54,688 nt of DNA from Streptococcus mitis (GCF_002096845.1 NZ_NCVK01000001.1:1-54688); one strand, 5' to 3'; counted from the first letter of the stretch, positions 44,500-53,308 are shown. Notes: generated by a model from the sequence alone, not told the origin. Numbers and translations are program-made.

Positions 44500-45540
44500 T
44501 TATTTTTTAGATTGGATATCTGTAAAAATATCATTGTACTTTTTAAGAATAGCGGATTTGTTCTTGATGACATAATCTGAATCTTCAGTAGCAACATTGA
44601 TTTCTGTCATAGCCTTCATATTTTTATTGGTTTTAGCATTTTTACGAATAGGTCGGATTGTAGTTTCGGTTCCTAGCTTATCTTGGATTTCTTGTGAAAG
44701 GAGGAAGTCGATAAACTTCTTAGCATTTTCCATGTGTTTAGCGTTTTTGACGATAGCTGCATTACCAGGTAAAAATACGGTTCCTTCTTTTGGATAAATG
44801 ACTTTTACGTCAACCCCATCATTTAAGAGTTTTAAGGCAGGGTCTTCATAGGTGAGTCCTACAGCCATTTCCCCATCGGCGACAGCTTTGTAAACATTCG
44901 AAGAGCTAGATGCAATCTTTCCATCTACTAGGGTAAATAGATTTTTCACATAGGTCCAAGCTTGTTCATTTTCGTATCCACCTTGATCGACAAGCATGTT
45001 TGTTAATTGAGCAAAGGCACTAGAAGCATTACTTGGATCAGCAGTAGCAATTTTTCCTTTTAATTTAGGATTGAGTAGATCATTGTAGCCTTCAATTTTT
45101 ATATCTTTTGTAAGGGCTGAATTGGCAATGATAACACTGACATCCAGTGTGTAAGGTGTGTAGAATCCAGTTTTATTTTGATATTCAGGGATTATCTGGT
45201 CGTTCTCTTGGGAAATATAAGGTTCAAAAAGTTTTTCGTTAGAAGAGAAGAGGGCATAGGAGCCTCCGAAAATGACATCGGCTACAGGGGATTCTTTTTC
45301 GGCCTCAGCTTTTTTGAACAATTCACCAGTGCTGGCTTGTACTAAATCAACCTTAATACCATATTTTTCTTCGAAGGCTGGGATTGTTTCTTCGATAAGG
45401 TCTTCAGGATTAGGTGAGTAGACAACTAAAGTGTTATCTGAATCTTTTTCAGAGCTAGTTTCCGCTTCTATAGGTGAAGAACATCCTGATAAAGAAAGGA
45501 ATATCCAGCCACAAGAGAGAAAGAATAGTATTTTTTTCAT
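44500..45540 (-). CDS. Substrate-binding lipoprotein paralogue, copy 2 (possible sensor partner)
   Basis: 346 residues with lipobox SLSGC (Cys20), then NTLVVYSPNPEDLIEETIPA. By eye it is about 70 per cent identical to copy 1 across its length, so it comes from a tandem duplication. It has its own ribosome site (AAAGGAG) and sits between copy 1 and the two-component genes, without its own permease or ATPase. It may deliver substrate to the same importer or, as HptA does for HptS in Staphylococcus, present ligand to the sensor kinase. The longer frame's start at 45564 is less likely. Confidence 0.85.
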   Translation of the reverse strand: MKKILFFLSCGWIFLSLSGCSSPIEAETSSEKDSDNTLVVYSPNPEDLIEETIPAFEEKYGIKVDLVQASTGELFKKAEAEKESPVADVIFGGSYALFSSNEKLFEPYISQENDQIIPEYQNKTGFYTPYTLDVSVIIANSALTKDIKIEGYNDLLNPKLKGKIATADPSNASSAFAQLTNMLVDQGGYENEQAWTYVKNLFTLVDGKIASSSSNVYKAVADGEMAVGLTYEDPALKLLNDGVDVKVIYPKEGTVFLPGNAAIVKNAKHMENAKKFIDFLLSQEIQDKLGTETTIRPIRKNAKTNKNMKAMTEINVATEDSDYVIKNKSAILKKYNDIFTDIQSKK

Positions 45541-45706
45541 AAGTATCTCCTTTTTTACGAACATTTTCTCTACCTAGATTGTTAATGTCTTTAAATTGTA
45601 GAGTTCTACAGGATATAATAAAAACCTTAAAGAAATCTAAAACAGGAAATAGGAAATGAGTTCCTAGAGCAAGGATGGGTAAATTGTAGCTTAGATTTTG
45701 ATGGTA

Positions 45707-45786
45707 ATACTCTTCAGAATACGTCACTTTATCTGCAATCTCAAAGCTATGATTTGAGTAGTTAGCGCTTTGATTTTCATTGGGTA
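45707..45786. repeat. Degenerate BOX-type element
   Basis: ATACTCTTC at the left, CTTTATCTGCAATCTCAAAG in the middle and GCTTTGATTTTCATTGGGTA at the right match the ends and middle of reverse-oriented BOX elements. The BOX-A core between them is lost. It lies between copy 2 and the response regulator. Confidence 0.6.
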
Positions 45787-45800
45787 AAAGTACAAAATAA

Positions 45801-45829
45801 AAAGATTGCCTGAGCTGAGCAATCCTTTT
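45801..45829 (-). terminator. Terminator of the two-component operon
   Basis: On the minus strand GATTGC pairs with GCAATC (45804-45824), followed by TTTTTATTTT. It ends the kinase-regulator transcript before the second binding protein. Confidence 0.75.
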
Positions 45830-45832
45830 ATA

Positions 45833-46603
45833 TCAATGGTTTTTATCCATAAGTTTTAATTCTTTTGGAGAAATATGGAGATATTTTTTAAAAACTTTGG
45901 CAAAATATTTATAGTCTGAAAATCCAACTTGTTCAGAGATATCGTTTAGGGGGGAATTGGGGGATTCAGCTATTTTATCCATAGCTTGCTTGAGGCGGTA
46001 GCGTAAGATATATTCATTTAGCGTCATTGGGAAGTCTTCCTTGATAACCTTATATAGATAACTTTCACTATATCCTAGATTCTCTGCAATGCTAGAAATG
46101 GTAAAGTGCATGCAGTAGTGTTGGTGCACAAATTCAAGAATTTGCTGAATGATTTGGTTTTGTGTATCAACTTGTTGGATAGAGGTGAGTAAAGTTTGAT
46201 ACTCTTCTAAAAAAGGAGTTTCTTGATAAGTGCTAACTCGTAATCGCAAAACAATTTTTTGAAGACATTCCGCCAATTCCTTGGTATCAATTGGTTTGGA
46301 TAAGAAATCAACTGCTCCATATTGCATGGCTTTTTTGGCATTTTGAAAATCGTTATAACCTGATAAGATAACTTTTTCATAAGAAAGGGTACGAGTGGCT
46401 TCGAACATCATGAAAGCATCCATAATTGGCATTGTGATGTCTGTTAAGACAATATGAGGTTCTTTTTCTTGGATGAGTTTCATTCCCTCTTGACCGTGAT
46501 TGGCAGTTCCTACGACTTGGATACCTAAGGCAGAGTAGTCTACGGCAATTTCTAGCCATTTTCGGATGAGGTGTTCATCCTCTACGATAATGAGCTTAAA
46601 CAT
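45833..46603 (-). CDS. AraC-type response regulator (YesN/HptR-like)
   Basis: 256 residues. The receiver domain (1-120) has the acidic pocket VEDE, phosphorylation Asp55 (IVLTDITMPI) and Lys in FLSKPID. The C-terminal AraC domain has two helix-turn-helices (ISSIAENLGYSESYLYKVIKE and DISEQVGFSDYKYFAKVFKK). The start lies 8 bases inside the kinase gene, so they are coupled. Such regulators usually control neighbouring transport genes, here probably the binding proteins and importer. Confidence 0.92.
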   Translation of the reverse strand: MFKLIIVEDEHLIRKWLEIAVDYSALGIQVVGTANHGQEGMKLIQEKEPHIVLTDITMPIMDAFMMFEATRTLSYEKVILSGYNDFQNAKKAMQYGAVDFLSKPIDTKELAECLQKIVLRLRVSTYQETPFLEEYQTLLTSIQQVDTQNQIIQQILEFVHQHYCMHFTISSIAENLGYSESYLYKVIKEDFPMTLNEYILRYRLKQAMDKIAESPNSPLNDISEQVGFSDYKYFAKVFKKYLHISPKELKLMDKNH

Positions 46604-48245
46604 GAGTTAGTCCTTTCGTTATAAATTTGACCCAAGTTTCTCCTTGACGATTGACTCCTAAATCTAGCTGGACATCAGAAAAGAAATTGCTCAATCGTTT
46701 ATAGCTGTTAACGATGCCATGCTGGGTATGAGGGCTTTCTAAAGAGTCTAAAATAGCGAGTCGCTCTTGTTTTGTGAGCCCTCCGGCATTATCCTTGACT
46801 AAAAAAATCAGAGAATCTGCTTCCAAGGTAATTTGGATATCTATATGAAGATCAATACGGTATTGCATCCCATATTTTATAGCATTTTCTACTAGAGGAA
46901 GCAAGAAAAGTTTAGGAATAGGCTGATTATCAACAGTTTCTGGGCAGACAATATCATAGGAAAAGTGCTCGAAACGAATCTTATGAATCATAAGGTAATC
47001 CTCTATAATATTTAAATCTTGGCAAATGGTTGTTTCTTTTTCTAAATCGGTGATACTGTAGCGAAGAATGTGCGTGAGATTTTGAATTAGATCTTGTGTG
47101 AGAGCGGCATCCATTAAAGAAGTAATTTTAATTGTCTCAAGTGTATTGTAGAGAAAATGAGGATTGAACTGAGCTTCCAGCATTTTTCTTTCAAAAATCC
47201 ACTTTTCTTTTTCTATGGTTAGCATTTTTTGATGAAGTTGATCTAATTCGTACAACATATTGTTGATTTTTTCTGCCATAAACTCAAACTCATCACCTGT
47301 TTGTAGAGAAAGCCTTTTTTCTGCTTGTTTAGGAATTTCTTGAAGTTGGTAAACCAAACTTTCAATAGGAACAGCGTTGTGTGTGGCAATTTTATGAGCA
47401 ATTCGCCTTGCTTGCCAGAAGTAGAGGAAGAATATACATAAGGTGAGAATGGAGGCTAGACCAAGTAAGCTAGGAATGGGAAAAAAGGATTGAAAAGTAT
47501 AGATTGAAAAAATAGCACCGACTTTTTCTTTTTGAACAATAAGCGGTTCATTCGCATACCAGTGGGTGCGAGAGTGTAGGAGTTTTTCATCAAATTTTTC
47601 AAGAGTGGAACGAGTAAACTGATTTGTATTGTTGGAAAACATATTTCCAAAGCTATCGGTAATGATGTATTTGGAATTGATCATTGGGAAACTTGAGATG
47701 AAATCATTCTCATTTACGAAAGCAATAGTATAGGCCTTAACTCGTTGGTTTTGAAGTAGTGGTTTGATAAAGAGTGTGTAATGTTGCTTATCTGAAGAGA
47801 GTGCAATTTTTTCTGTCACTTTTTCTTGAGAAGGATTTTGAATGAGTAGTTTTAGATAGTAGGGAGATAAAATACTTTCTTGATGATTACGATTGGTACT
47901 AAATAGTAATTTACCTGTATCACTTAGGATAATGAGGTCAGAACTAAGTTTTAATTTAGCTTTTGTCTCGTAAAATAAGCTAAAGACTTCTCGCTCTGTG
48001 TGTTTGCCATCCAAAAATCCCGGAATCATTTTATGGTTCATAGTAGTCAGGAGCTCATTATTTGCTTCTTTCATCTCTTGAACCTGTTTGACAATCTGTC
48101 TCGTATCTTTGGAGAGTTGCTGCTTTTGTAAAAAATAGGAAAAACCAAAAAGTAAAATGAGTAGTAAGAGTGAGGTCACAAAGGCTGCGATAGAGCTTCT
48201 ATGGAGAATTTCTTTTTGGAGAGATTTTTTAAAGGAATGAGACAT
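46596..48245 (-). CDS. YesM-type sensor histidine kinase (HptS-like)
   Basis: 549 residues: TM1 (about 18-40), an extracellular sensing region (about 41-250, dCache-like), TM2 (IPSLLGLASILTLCIFFLYFW), a HAMP-like linker, the His_kinase phosphoacceptor segment EAQFNPHFLYNTLETIKI and an ATPase domain with the N box (LPLVENAIKYGMQ) and G box (VKDNAGGL). This is the class used to sense carbohydrates or phosphosugars, sometimes with a separate binding lipoprotein. It is the first gene of its operon, with a GGAGGTAG site. Confidence 0.92.
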   Translation of the reverse strand: MSHSFKKSLQKEILHRSSIAAFVTSLLLLILLFGFSYFLQKQQLSKDTRQIVKQVQEMKEANNELLTTMNHKMIPGFLDGKHTEREVFSLFYETKAKLKLSSDLIILSDTGKLLFSTNRNHQESILSPYYLKLLIQNPSQEKVTEKIALSSDKQHYTLFIKPLLQNQRVKAYTIAFVNENDFISSFPMINSKYIITDSFGNMFSNNTNQFTRSTLEKFDEKLLHSRTHWYANEPLIVQKEKVGAIFSIYTFQSFFPIPSLLGLASILTLCIFFLYFWQARRIAHKIATHNAVPIESLVYQLQEIPKQAEKRLSLQTGDEFEFMAEKINNMLYELDQLHQKMLTIEKEKWIFERKMLEAQFNPHFLYNTLETIKITSLMDAALTQDLIQNLTHILRYSITDLEKETTICQDLNIIEDYLMIHKIRFEHFSYDIVCPETVDNQPIPKLFLLPLVENAIKYGMQYRIDLHIDIQITLEADSLIFLVKDNAGGLTKQERLAILDSLESPHTQHGIVNSYKRLSNFFSDVQLDLGVNRQGETWVKFITKGLTHV

Positions 48246-48316
48246 CCGCTACCTCCTTGGAAGGGTTTTCTGTTATAAGTATAGCAGTTTAAAAATTCTA
48301 GAGCAAGGTAAAATAG

Positions 48317-48352
48317 AAAAGGTTTGGCTAAAATTTTTTAGCTAAACCTTTT
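48317..48352. terminator. Bidirectional-looking terminator
   Basis: AAAAGGTTTGGCTAAA pairs with TTTAGCTAAACCTTTT (48317-48352), one base bulged. It separates the glycyl-radical activase gene, transcribed toward it, from the kinase promoter region. Confidence 0.75.
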
Positions 48353-48419
48353 GAAAAGTTAAGTATGTATTATAGATGCTTGTTATCTGCAAATAGCTAG
48401 AGCATTTCAAGGAAATAAA

Positions 48420-49196
48420 CTAGAAATAACAATTAATATGATGGTTCAGAAATACCTTTTGATAATCAATAAGATCTTCAGGATGAAGTGCGTTGACTCC
48501 ATCCATTTCATATTTCCGATTTAATAAACGATATTTGTTTTCACCAAATTGATGAAAAGGGAGTAGTTGAACTTGGTCGATATTTAATGAGTTAAATAAA
48601 GTAGCGAATTCTTCTGCATCCTCTAAACTATTGTTAAAATCAGGGATAACTGGGATTCTTAAAACGATAGTTTTATGTTGAGAAAAAGCATAATGAATGT
48701 TTTTAATAATCATTTGATTAAAAACCCCAGTCACTTTTTTATGTTTTATAGAATTATAATGTTTTAGATCTGTGTAGATAAAATCCACATATTGGATTAA
48801 ATCAATAAATTTTTCATGATCAACAAAGGCAGTAGTTTCAATGGCAGTGTGTATGTGATGTTCTTTAGCTGACTTTAAGATGGCTTTAGCAAATTCAAAC
48901 TGAGCAAATATTTCACCTCCAGATAAAGTTAACCCCCCACCGGATTCTTCGTAAAATTCCTTGTCTTTCAATACTTCTGTAATAATTTCTTCTACAGTTT
49001 TTTCTTCACCTACTAAAGTGAATTTTTCTCGTTGAGCATCTTTCATTTTTTCAGGTTTCATTCTTTGAGATTCAGGATTAGAACACCATGGGCAGCGCAG
49101 AGGACATCCTTTTAAAAAAACAGTTGTACGAATACCCGGACCGTCATGAATTGAAAAGTGTTGAATATTAAAAATAATTCCTTTAGATATTTCCAT
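48420..49196 (-). CDS. Glycyl-radical enzyme activating protein (PFL-activase-like)
   Basis: 258-residue radical SAM enzyme that makes the glycyl radical on its partner. Cys31, Cys35 and Cys38 form CX3CX2C (KGCPLRCPWCSN). GLTLSGGE binds SAM. Like PflA, it has no extra ferredoxin domain. Its partner is probably the PFL-like gene at 53383, which is broken here. It is divergent from the deoR gene, with a shared 121-base control region. In pneumococcus it is called pyruvate formate-lyase activating enzyme. Confidence 0.92.
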   Translation of the reverse strand: MEISKGIIFNIQHFSIHDGPGIRTTVFLKGCPLRCPWCSNPESQRMKPEKMKDAQREKFTLVGEEKTVEEIITEVLKDKEFYEESGGGLTLSGGEIFAQFEFAKAILKSAKEHHIHTAIETTAFVDHEKFIDLIQYVDFIYTDLKHYNSIKHKKVTGVFNQMIIKNIHYAFSQHKTIVLRIPVIPDFNNSLEDAEEFATLFNSLNIDQVQLLPFHQFGENKYRLLNRKYEMDGVNALHPEDLIDYQKVFLNHHINCYF

Positions 49197-49235
49197 AAGA
49201 GTTCCTCCTCTTTATAATTCTATCCTATCACAAAA

Positions 49236-49263
49236 ACGAAAGAAAAACAATTACGAACGAAAG
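49236..49263. promoter_or_regulatory. CGAAAG direct repeats, 21 bp apart (DeoR operator candidate)
   Basis: CGAAAG occurs at 49237-49242 and 49258-49263, each within ACGAAAGAAA-like context. The sites lie between the divergent promoters of the activase and the DeoR regulator and overlap the presumed activase -35. The same motif with the same 21-bp spacing occurs before the PFL-like gene. Confidence 0.6.
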
Positions 49264-49272
49264 TTTAATTTG

Positions 49273-49301
49273 TTGTTTTTTGCTTTTTATTTTGGTAGAA
49301 T
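49273..49301 (+). promoter_or_regulatory. Promoter of the deoR-family gene
   Basis: TTGTTT (49273-49278), a 17-base spacer and TAGAAT (49296-49301) with TGG before it. It is just downstream of the CGAAAG repeats. Confidence 0.6.
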
Positions 49302-49317
49302 AAAACGGAGGTGTAAA

Positions 49318-50064
49318 ATGAAAAGATTGGAACAAATTATTAAATTAGTATCAGAATATGAAAAGATTGATGTTAATACATTATCGGAAAAATTAAATGT
49401 ATCGAAAGTAACGATTAGAAAAGATTTAGATAAATTAGAGTCAAAAGGCTTATTACACAGAGAGCATGGATATGCTGTATTAAATAGTGGAGATGACTTA
49501 AACGTACGTTTGTCAATTAATTATGAAATTAAGAGAAAAATTGTTCAAGAAGCAGTAAGATTGGTGTCAGATAATGAAACAATAATGATAGAATCTGGAT
49601 CAACCTGTGCTTTACTTGCTGAGGAAATTTGCAAGCAAAAAAGAAATGTCACTATTGTAACAAATTCATTTTTTATAGCAAATTTTGTGAGAGGTTATGA
49701 TTCATGTCGTGTTATTGTTCTTGGTGGCGAGTTTCAGAAAGATTCACAGGTGACTGTAGGACCTTTATTAAAAGAAATGATACAGACTTTTCATGTGCAT
49801 CAAGCTTTTGTTGGGACAGATGGTTACGATAAAGAGATGGGCTTTACAGGAAAAGATTTAATGCGCAGTGAGGTAGTTCAATATATTTCAGCAGCGTCGG
49901 ATAAAGTCATTGTCTTAACTGACTCAAGTAAATTTGATAAAAGGGGTACAGTAAGAAGATTTGCTTTAAGTCAAGTCTATGAAGTAATAACGGACGAAAA
50001 ACTTTCTAAACAAAATATAGCTACATTAGAAAATGCTGGGATAATGGTTAAGGTAGTTTCGTAA
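49318..50064 (+). CDS. DeoR-family transcriptional repressor
   Basis: 248 residues. N-terminal winged helix (IDVNTLSEKLNVSKVTIRKDLDKLESKGLLHREHG) and C-terminal sugar-phosphate-binding DeoR domain (GSTCALLAEEI, IVLGGEFQKDSQVTVGP, VGTDGYDKEMGFT). These regulators respond to phosphorylated sugars. It is 12 bases before the SorC gene. I start at MKRLEQIIK with GGAGGTG upstream rather than the longer frame that passes through the promoter. Confidence 0.92.
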   Translation: MKRLEQIIKLVSEYEKIDVNTLSEKLNVSKVTIRKDLDKLESKGLLHREHGYAVLNSGDDLNVRLSINYEIKRKIVQEAVRLVSDNETIMIESGSTCALLAEEICKQKRNVTIVTNSFFIANFVRGYDSCRVIVLGGEFQKDSQVTVGPLLKEMIQTFHVHQAFVGTDGYDKEMGFTGKDLMRSEVVQYISAASDKVIVLTDSSKFDKRGTVRRFALSQVYEVITDEKLSKQNIATLENAGIMVKVVS

Positions 50065-50076
50065 GAGGTTAAGTGT

Positions 50077-51057
50077 ATGAATCAAGATAGAAATAAACTG
50101 CTTTCTAAAATTGCTTATCTGTATTATATTGAAAACTTAAATCAGTCACAAATAGCAGCAAAATTAGGAATTTATAGAACCTCTATTAGTAGAATGTTAA
50201 CAGAAGCAAGGAATGCAGGAATTGTTAAAATTGAAATAGAGAATTTTGATACCAATATGTTTAAGTTGGAAAATTATGTAAAAGAAAAATATGGCCTGGA
50301 AAGTTTAGAGATTATTCCAAATGAATTTGATGATAATCCAACAATTTTATCTGAAAGAATTTCTCAAGTTGCAGCAGGTGTCCTTAGGAATTTAATTGAT
50401 GATAATATGAAAATTGGCTTTTCTTGGGGGAAAAGTTTAAGTAATTTAGTAGATTTAATCCACAGCAAAAGTGTCCGAAATGTTCACTTCTATCCTCTAG
50501 CAGGTGGTCCTAGTCACATACACGCTAAATACCATGTGAATACACTGATTTATGAAATGTCTAGAAAATTTCATGGAGAGTGTACATTTATGAATGCAAC
50601 AATTGTGCAAGAAAATAAATTGTTAGCAGATGGTATTTTGCAATCAAGATATTTTGAAGATTTGAAAAATAGTTGGAAAGATTTAGATATAGTTGTGGTT
50701 GGGATTGGTGATTTTAGTAATAAAGGAAAACATCAATGGTTAGACATGCTTACAGAGGATGACTTTAAAGAATTGACAAAAGTTAAAACTGTAGGGGAAA
50801 TTTGTTGTCGATTCTTTGATTCAAAAGGTAAAGAAGTTTATGAGAACTTACAGGAAAGAACGATAGCAATCTCTTTGGAAGATTTAAAAAATATTCCTCA
50901 AAGTTTAGCTGTTGCTTACGGTGATACGAAAGTATCTGCGATTCTTTCTGTCTTGCGTGCTAATCTAGTAAATCATCTGATTACAGATAAAAATACAATT
51001 TTAAAAGTTTTAGAAGAAGATGGTGATTTTTCTTTTCGAAATATTTTATGCGAGTGA
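50077..51057 (+). CDS. SorC/DeoR-type sugar-binding transcriptional regulator
   Basis: 326 residues: N-terminal HTH (YYIENLNQSQIAAKLGIYRTSISRMLTEARNAGIV) and a large C-terminal sugar-phosphate sensing domain (KIGFSWGKSLSNLVDL, VHFYPLAGGP, VVVGIGDFSNKG). Members work as tetramers on long operators and can activate or repress. Coupled to the DeoR gene and followed by a terminator. Two regulators before one PTS operon suggests responses to two signals. Confidence 0.92.
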   Translation: MNQDRNKLLSKIAYLYYIENLNQSQIAAKLGIYRTSISRMLTEARNAGIVKIEIENFDTNMFKLENYVKEKYGLESLEIIPNEFDDNPTILSERISQVAAGVLRNLIDDNMKIGFSWGKSLSNLVDLIHSKSVRNVHFYPLAGGPSHIHAKYHVNTLIYEMSRKFHGECTFMNATIVQENKLLADGILQSRYFEDLKNSWKDLDIVVVGIGDFSNKGKHQWLDMLTEDDFKELTKVKTVGEICCRFFDSKGKEVYENLQERTIAISLEDLKNIPQSLAVAYGDTKVSAILSVLRANLVNHLITDKNTILKVLEEDGDFSFRNILCE

Positions 51058-51060
51058 AAA

Positions 51061-51092
51061 TGATAGACTGATATCAGTTTATCGTTTTTCTT
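51061..51092 (+). terminator. Terminator after the SorC gene
   Basis: GATAgACTGATATCAGTtTATC is an almost complete palindrome followed by GTTTTTCTTTTT. It ends the regulator transcript just before the PTS promoter region. Confidence 0.7.
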
Positions 51093-51103
51093 TTTAATCA
51101 ATT

Positions 51104-51115
51104 GCACATTTGTGC
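51104..51115. promoter_or_regulatory. SorC operator candidate (GCACATTTGTGC)
   Basis: Inverted arms GCACA/TGTGC around TT, 49 bases before the PTS promoter -35. Related CACATTTGTG sites reappear before the PFL-like gene, so this is probably the operator of the SorC regulator encoded next to it. Confidence 0.55.
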
Positions 51116-51152
51116 TTATATAAATAAAAATAGTTTATTTGTTGTTTTTAGA

Positions 51153-51181
51153 TTGACAAGTTTATTATGTAGTTGTATTCT
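51153..51181 (+). promoter_or_regulatory. PTS operon promoter
   Basis: TTGACA (51153-51158), 17-base spacer, TATTCT (51176-51181), a near-consensus promoter about 70 bases before the IIA gene. Confidence 0.75.
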
Positions 51182-51252
51182 ATAGTTACAAAAGAAAATT
51201 TTAAAATTTCAAATGAAAAAAGCTTTTTACATAGTGAAATGAGGAGGAATTT

Positions 51253-51573
51253 ATGGAAATTATTGTTCCAGATCAAATTATCATGGGTTTAATTTTATAT
51301 GCTGGCGATGCGAAACAACATATTTATAAAGCGTTAGATTATATAAAAAACGGTACATGTGAACGATGTGAAGAAGAAATCCAGTTAGCTGATGCAGCCT
51401 TATTAGAAGCCCATAATCTACAAACAAAATTCTTGGCACAGGAAGCGTCTGGTACAAAGACAGAAATAACAGCTCTCTTTGTTCATTCACAAGATCATCT
51501 CATGACTAGTATGACGGAGATTAATTTAATCAAAGAAATTATTAGTTTGAGAAAAGAACTTCATAAAAAATAA
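51253..51573 (+). CDS. PTS lactose/cellobiose-family IIA component
   Basis: 106-residue trimeric IIA, the phosphoryl carrier between HPr and IIB. The active-site motif HSQDHLM includes His78, the phosphorylated residue in this family. GGAGG lies before the ATG. First gene of the PTS operon. Sugar is not known from sequence. Confidence 0.93.
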   Translation: MEIIVPDQIIMGLILYAGDAKQHIYKALDYIKNGTCERCEEEIQLADAALLEAHNLQTKFLAQEASGTKTEITALFVHSQDHLMTSMTEINLIKEIISLRKELHKK

Positions 51574-51606
51574 TACTAGAGCATTAACATAGAGGAGGAA
51601 AATATA

Positions 51607-51915
51607 ATGGTGAAGATTGGTTTGTTTTGTGCAGCAGGCTTTTCTACTGGTATGCTTGTAAATAATATGAAAATTGCAGCGCAATCTAGTGGAGTTGAGG
51701 CAGAAATAGAGGCGTTTTCTCAGTCTAAATTAGCGGATTATGCCCCAAATCTAGATGTTGCACTGTTGGGGCCTCAAGTTGCTTATACATTAGATAAATC
51801 AAAAGAAATTTGTGATAAGTGTGATGTTCCGATAGCTGTTATTCCGATGATGGACTATGGTATGTTAGATGGGAAAAAAGTATTAGATTTGGCCCTATCT
51901 TTGATTAGTGGGTAA
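51607..51915 (+). CDS. PTS lactose/cellobiose-family IIB component
   Basis: 102 residues with the phosphocysteine loop at the start: GLFCAAGFSTGML (Cys8). The loop passes the phosphate to the sugar bound by IIC. GAGGAGG precedes the ATG; it lies 33 bases after the IIA gene. Confidence 0.93.
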   Translation: MVKIGLFCAAGFSTGMLVNNMKIAAQSSGVEAEIEAFSQSKLADYAPNLDVALLGPQVAYTLDKSKEICDKCDVPIAVIPMMDYGMLDGKKVLDLALSLISG

Positions 51916-51931
51916 GAAAAGGAGATTTATT

Positions 51932-53221
51932 ATGGCAAAGATGGATGTTCAAAAAATCATTGCACCCATGATGAAGTTTGTGAATATGCGTGGTATTATA
52001 GCTCTAAAAGATGGTATGTTAGCAATTTTGCCATTGACAGTAGTTGGTAGTTTATTCTTGATTATGGGACAATTGCCGTTCGAAGGATTAAATAAGAGCA
52101 TTGCTAGTGTATTTGGAGCAAATTGGACAGAGCCGTTTATGCAAGTATATTCAGGAACTTTTGCGATTATGGGTCTAATTTCTTGTTTTTCAATTGCCTA
52201 TTCTTATGCTAAGAATAGCGGAGTAGAGGCTTTGCCAGCTGGGGTTCTATCTGTATCTGCATTCTTTATTTTGCTAAGATCATCTTATATCCCTAAACAA
52301 GGTGAGGCAATTGGGGATGCTATTAGTAAAGTTTGGTTTGGAGGTCAAGGAATTATCGGTGCTATCATTATAGGTTTGGTAGTAGGAAGTATTTATACCT
52401 TCTTTATAAAGAGAAAAATTGTTATTAAGATGCCAGAACAAGTTCCACAAGCTATTGCGAAACAGTTTGAAGCAATGATTCCAGCATTTGTAATTTTCTT
52501 ACTTTCTATGATTGTATATATTTTAGCGAGCTCATTGACTAATGGCGGAACATTCATAGAAATGATTTATTCTGCTATTCAAGTTCCATTGCAAGGTTTA
52601 ACTGGATCTTTGTATGGTGCAATTGGCATTGCATTCTTTATATCATTTTTGTGGTGGTTTGGTGTTCATGGACAATCGGTAGTAAATGGAGTAGTGACAG
52701 CTCTGCTTTTATCTAATCTTGATGCTAATAAAGCTATGTTAGCCTCTGGGAATCTATCATTAGAAAATGGTGCACATATTGTTACTCAACAATTTTTAGA
52801 TTCATTTTTAATTCTATCTGGTTCAGGGATTACGTTTGGATTTGTAGTTGCGATGCTTTTTGCATCAAAATCTAAACAGTACCAAGCGTTAGGGAAAGTA
52901 GCAGCTTTTCCAGCAATATTTAACGTAAATGAGCCAGTTGTATTTGGATTTCCGATTGTCATGAATCCAGTTATGTTTGTACCTTTCATTCTTGTTCCTG
53001 TACTTGCAGCTGTTATAGTATATGGAGCTATTGCAACAGGTTTCATGCAGCCATTTTCAGGAGTTACATTACCTTGGAGCACCCCAGCTATTATATCAGG
53101 ATTTATGGTTGGTGGATGGCAAGGAGTTATTACTCAGCTGGTGATATTAGCGATGTCTACATTAGTTTATTTCCCATTCTTTAAAGTACAGGATCGTTTA
53201 GCTTATCAGAATGAAGCATGA
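51932..53221 (+). CDS. PTS lactose/cellobiose-family IIC component (permease)
   Basis: 429 residues with about ten membrane segments, starting MAKMDVQKIIAPMMKFVNMR. The conserved loop WWFGVHGQSVVNG and the NEPVVFGFPIVMNP segment (sugar-binding region) are typical of this IIC family. I start at the ATG after AAGGAG at 51932, not at the upstream frame start that overlaps IIB. Substrate is unknown; beta-glucoside or anhydro-sugar-like compounds are among the possibilities for family members beside glycyl radical enzymes. Confidence 0.92.
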   Translation: MAKMDVQKIIAPMMKFVNMRGIIALKDGMLAILPLTVVGSLFLIMGQLPFEGLNKSIASVFGANWTEPFMQVYSGTFAIMGLISCFSIAYSYAKNSGVEALPAGVLSVSAFFILLRSSYIPKQGEAIGDAISKVWFGGQGIIGAIIIGLVVGSIYTFFIKRKIVIKMPEQVPQAIAKQFEAMIPAFVIFLLSMIVYILASSLTNGGTFIEMIYSAIQVPLQGLTGSLYGAIGIAFFISFLWWFGVHGQSVVNGVVTALLLSNLDANKAMLASGNLSLENGAHIVTQQFLDSFLILSGSGITFGFVVAMLFASKSKQYQALGKVAAFPAIFNVNEPVVFGFPIVMNPVMFVPFILVPVLAAVIVYGAIATGFMQPFSGVTLPWSTPAIISGFMVGGWQGVITQLVILAMSTLVYFPFFKVQDRLAYQNEA

Positions 53222-53234
53222 TAATTCTAAAAAA

Positions 53235-53271
53235 ACATTTGTGTATTATCATTAAACACACACATTTGTGC
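53235..53271. promoter_or_regulatory. Two CACATTTGTG-type sites before the PFL-like gene
   Basis: ACATTTGTGT at 53235-53244 and CACATTTGTG(C) at 53261-53271, 26 bases apart centre to centre. They repeat the motif found at 51104 and link this gene to the SorC regulator. Confidence 0.55.
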
Positions 53272-53308
53272 TAAAAATTAGAGAGTTAAAGTTTTTCTAG
53301 TTAAAAGC

